Below are positions 62,801 to 64,000 of a stretch of DNA of 64,000 bases, piece by piece (the first letter of the stretch is position 1; every line of letters begins with the position of its first letter). Source of the stretch: Augochlora pura (Eukaryota > Arthropoda > Insecta > Hymenoptera > Halictidae). The position numbers were made by a program, and so were the translations under genes. The stretch covers positions 14,001,714 through 14,065,713 of the forward strand of contig NC_135777.1 in NCBI RefSeq assembly GCF_028453695.1, given 5' to 3'. Below the pieces are notes generated by a model. It had not been told where the DNA came from. It did no database searches and saw nothing but the letters and a program-made list of their open reading frames with translations.

Positions 62801-64000
62801 GGAACAATTTGGCTACTTTACTATTTGAAAATAAGTCCCTTTTCACATTCGTACTATAGATCAAGGAATTTTACTTGCTCTTCGATTAGAAGACCTGCGG
62901 AAAGATCGTCTTCACTAATGGGAGCCTTGGTAGCAAGAAAACCAAACAGTAGACTAACTTCCTTCACGGTGCGCCATGAGCAGAGTAACACCATTTGTGG
63001 CGTTACAACTTGTTTAACGGGCGAGGAACCGCACATCTCCTGAATAGTTTGCAAATTAAGGTCCATTGGTAGGTGTCCCTCTGGAGAGGAGTTATTAACT
63101 ATCACAGAGACCGCGTTGCTAAATTCAAAGCATAACGTAATCAGTTCAGCTATAGTGTCCTCCCATAACAGCTCTTTCCCTGCCTCCGTCAAGTTGCTTT
63201 CTTGCAGTAGACTTCTGATGCAGAAGAGGTAGCCATATAAGGAATGTTTGGTCACTGTCATCACTATGTTTTCTCTTGCTAGCACATGAATCTTCTACAA
63301 ATATAAAACATTGATTGTTATATCATAGGTCACAATAAAAATATAATAGATCGTTTATATCTTTAAACGAGTACCTTTAATCTTTTAAGTAGAATTAGTA
63401 CTAATTGCAAAACCACAGCTTCAGCTACATTCTCAGACCACTTTGTCACTCCATATAGAGTGTTCAGAACATTCTGTATAACAGGGGACAACATGCACAC
63501 TTTTAGCATGTATGCTGATGTAATGCTATCAATTGGTCTAATACTATTACCTAGTTCTATGGCTACTGTAAGAAGATCAAGAACATTACTTTCCTTTTCT
63601 AATTCCAACAAACTTGGATCTACTGACTTTATTAAATTAAAAGCCATTTCTTTATTGGCTTCATATGTATCCAACACCATGAGATCAAATATCGCTTTTA
63701 TTTGTTCTGTCTTCCAGCCGATGTGCTTGAATTCATTGTCTAACAAATCTCTCATCAACAGGAGTATCTGAAGAGATGACCGCCTTCTAGAATACGTTGC
63801 ATCTGGTCCACATATGCAAATATTGCGTAAAGATTCGAAAACATTGTAGTACATCTCTACATCCTCTTCCAGTTTATTGGATATCGCATAAGATGCATCC
63901 AATACCTCTTGTTTCATCTCTTGGGGACTGCAAGTTTCCTCATAGTGGCTCCTCAGTTTTATTTCTTGCGAGCATTGTCTCCTCATTACTGCTAGACTGT
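59849..64000 (-). CDS. THADA: THADA (DUF2428 / Trm732 family), 3' part, nine exons, 5' end outside window
   Basis: THADA is a large helical-repeat protein. Its yeast relative Trm732 acts with the Trm7 methyltransferase in 2'-O-methylation of tRNA position 32, and fly THADA is reported to bind the SERCA calcium pump. Exons read on the minus strand: beyond 64000-63375, 63294-62875, 62792-62547, 62487-62125, 62041-61763, 61705-61508, 61437-60555, 60488-60229, 60157-59849, ending in TAA. Introns are 57-83 nt, all GT/AG, all phase 0 except the seventh (phase 1). Joined, they keep one frame of about 1,193 residues, roughly 60% of a typical THADA. Family signatures seen: VTPQMVLLCSWRTVKEVSLLFG in pieces in the second exon (DUF2428), KHRGAFEQAHVGF and LCATRRSAGVPFMIQ in the third, and the ALTWAERNAATLLFSALI junction across exons four and five. 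The first exon is open through the window edge, so the start codon is not here. Family identity is firm; exon ends are read by eye. Confidence 0.93.
60489..60554 (-). other. Short THADA intron, in frame and stop-free
   Basis: This 66-nt segment starts GTAAGT and ends TTACAG with a T-rich stretch between, so it looks like a normal tiny intron. It is a multiple of three and carries no stop in the THADA frame, so an unspliced transcript would encode 22 extra residues instead of truncating. Splicing gives YYEYR-F-AQVQWW across the junction, which reads more like the rest of the protein than the hydrophobic, F-rich retained version. Confidence 0.75.

Noticed and set aside
1..64000. tRNA, rRNA, known insect microRNA and CRISPR signatures
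   Set aside because: Read for B-box-like GGTTCGAAtCC with cloverleaf context, for common insect miRNA seeds and for spaced identical repeats; none held up by eye. tRNAscan and covariance-model searches would be decisive.

Overview
The window looks like insect nuclear DNA, most probably from a hymenopteran (bee, wasp or ant). The grounds are intron-containing genes with canonical GT/AG junctions, CpG-rich non-coding DNA alternating every few kilobases with AT-rich blocks, abundant GA/CT microsatellites, and remnants of small terminal-inverted-repeat transposons. The lineage is an inference from these habits; I saw no species-diagnostic sequence. Nothing bacterial, phage-like or CRISPR-like is present.

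Only two protein-coding genes can be supported, both on the minus strand. (1) From about 59.76 kb to the right edge lies the 3' part of THADA, the DUF2428 protein of the Trm732 family. Nine coding exons separated by eight very short introns (57-83 nt) give about 1,193 C-terminal residues; the 5' part lies beyond 64,000. (2) At 38.94-39.94 kb lies one large coding exon, apparently the first, of a PLEKHH1/max-1-like pleckstrin-homology adaptor. It is recognised by the short conserved coiled-coil start at its end and closes on a clear splice donor. Its leader seems to start at an acceptor near 40.21 kb. A strong donor at 58.44 kb below two NRF-1-like palindromes marks a plausible non-coding first exon and promoter, about 0.8 kb downstream of the THADA poly(A) signal.

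On that model everything from 40.2 to 58.4 kb is the first intron, and everything left of 38.9 kb is the beginning of a second intron longer than 38.9 kb. I found no further exon of the gene and no nested gene there. These parts hold microsatellites, G-quadruplex-prone heptamer and hexamer arrays, CG dinucleotide runs, two diverged tandem-repeat arrays, and several decayed DNA transposons: a Mutator-like element with a transposase C-terminal fragment, a mariner-like MITE, TA-flanked elements with CARRGTG-type ends, and a short piggyBac-like MITE. Most long open frames in the GC-rich blocks overlap each other on both strands and match nothing I know, so I treat them as chance.

I did not find a convincing new biological system. 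The items most worth a second look are the in-frame, stop-free 66-nt intron in THADA, the in-frame repeated peptide at 57 kb, the uORF-laden leader of the PLEKHH1-like gene, the Mutator-like fragment, and the six-run G-quadruplex heptamer array at 14.7 kb.
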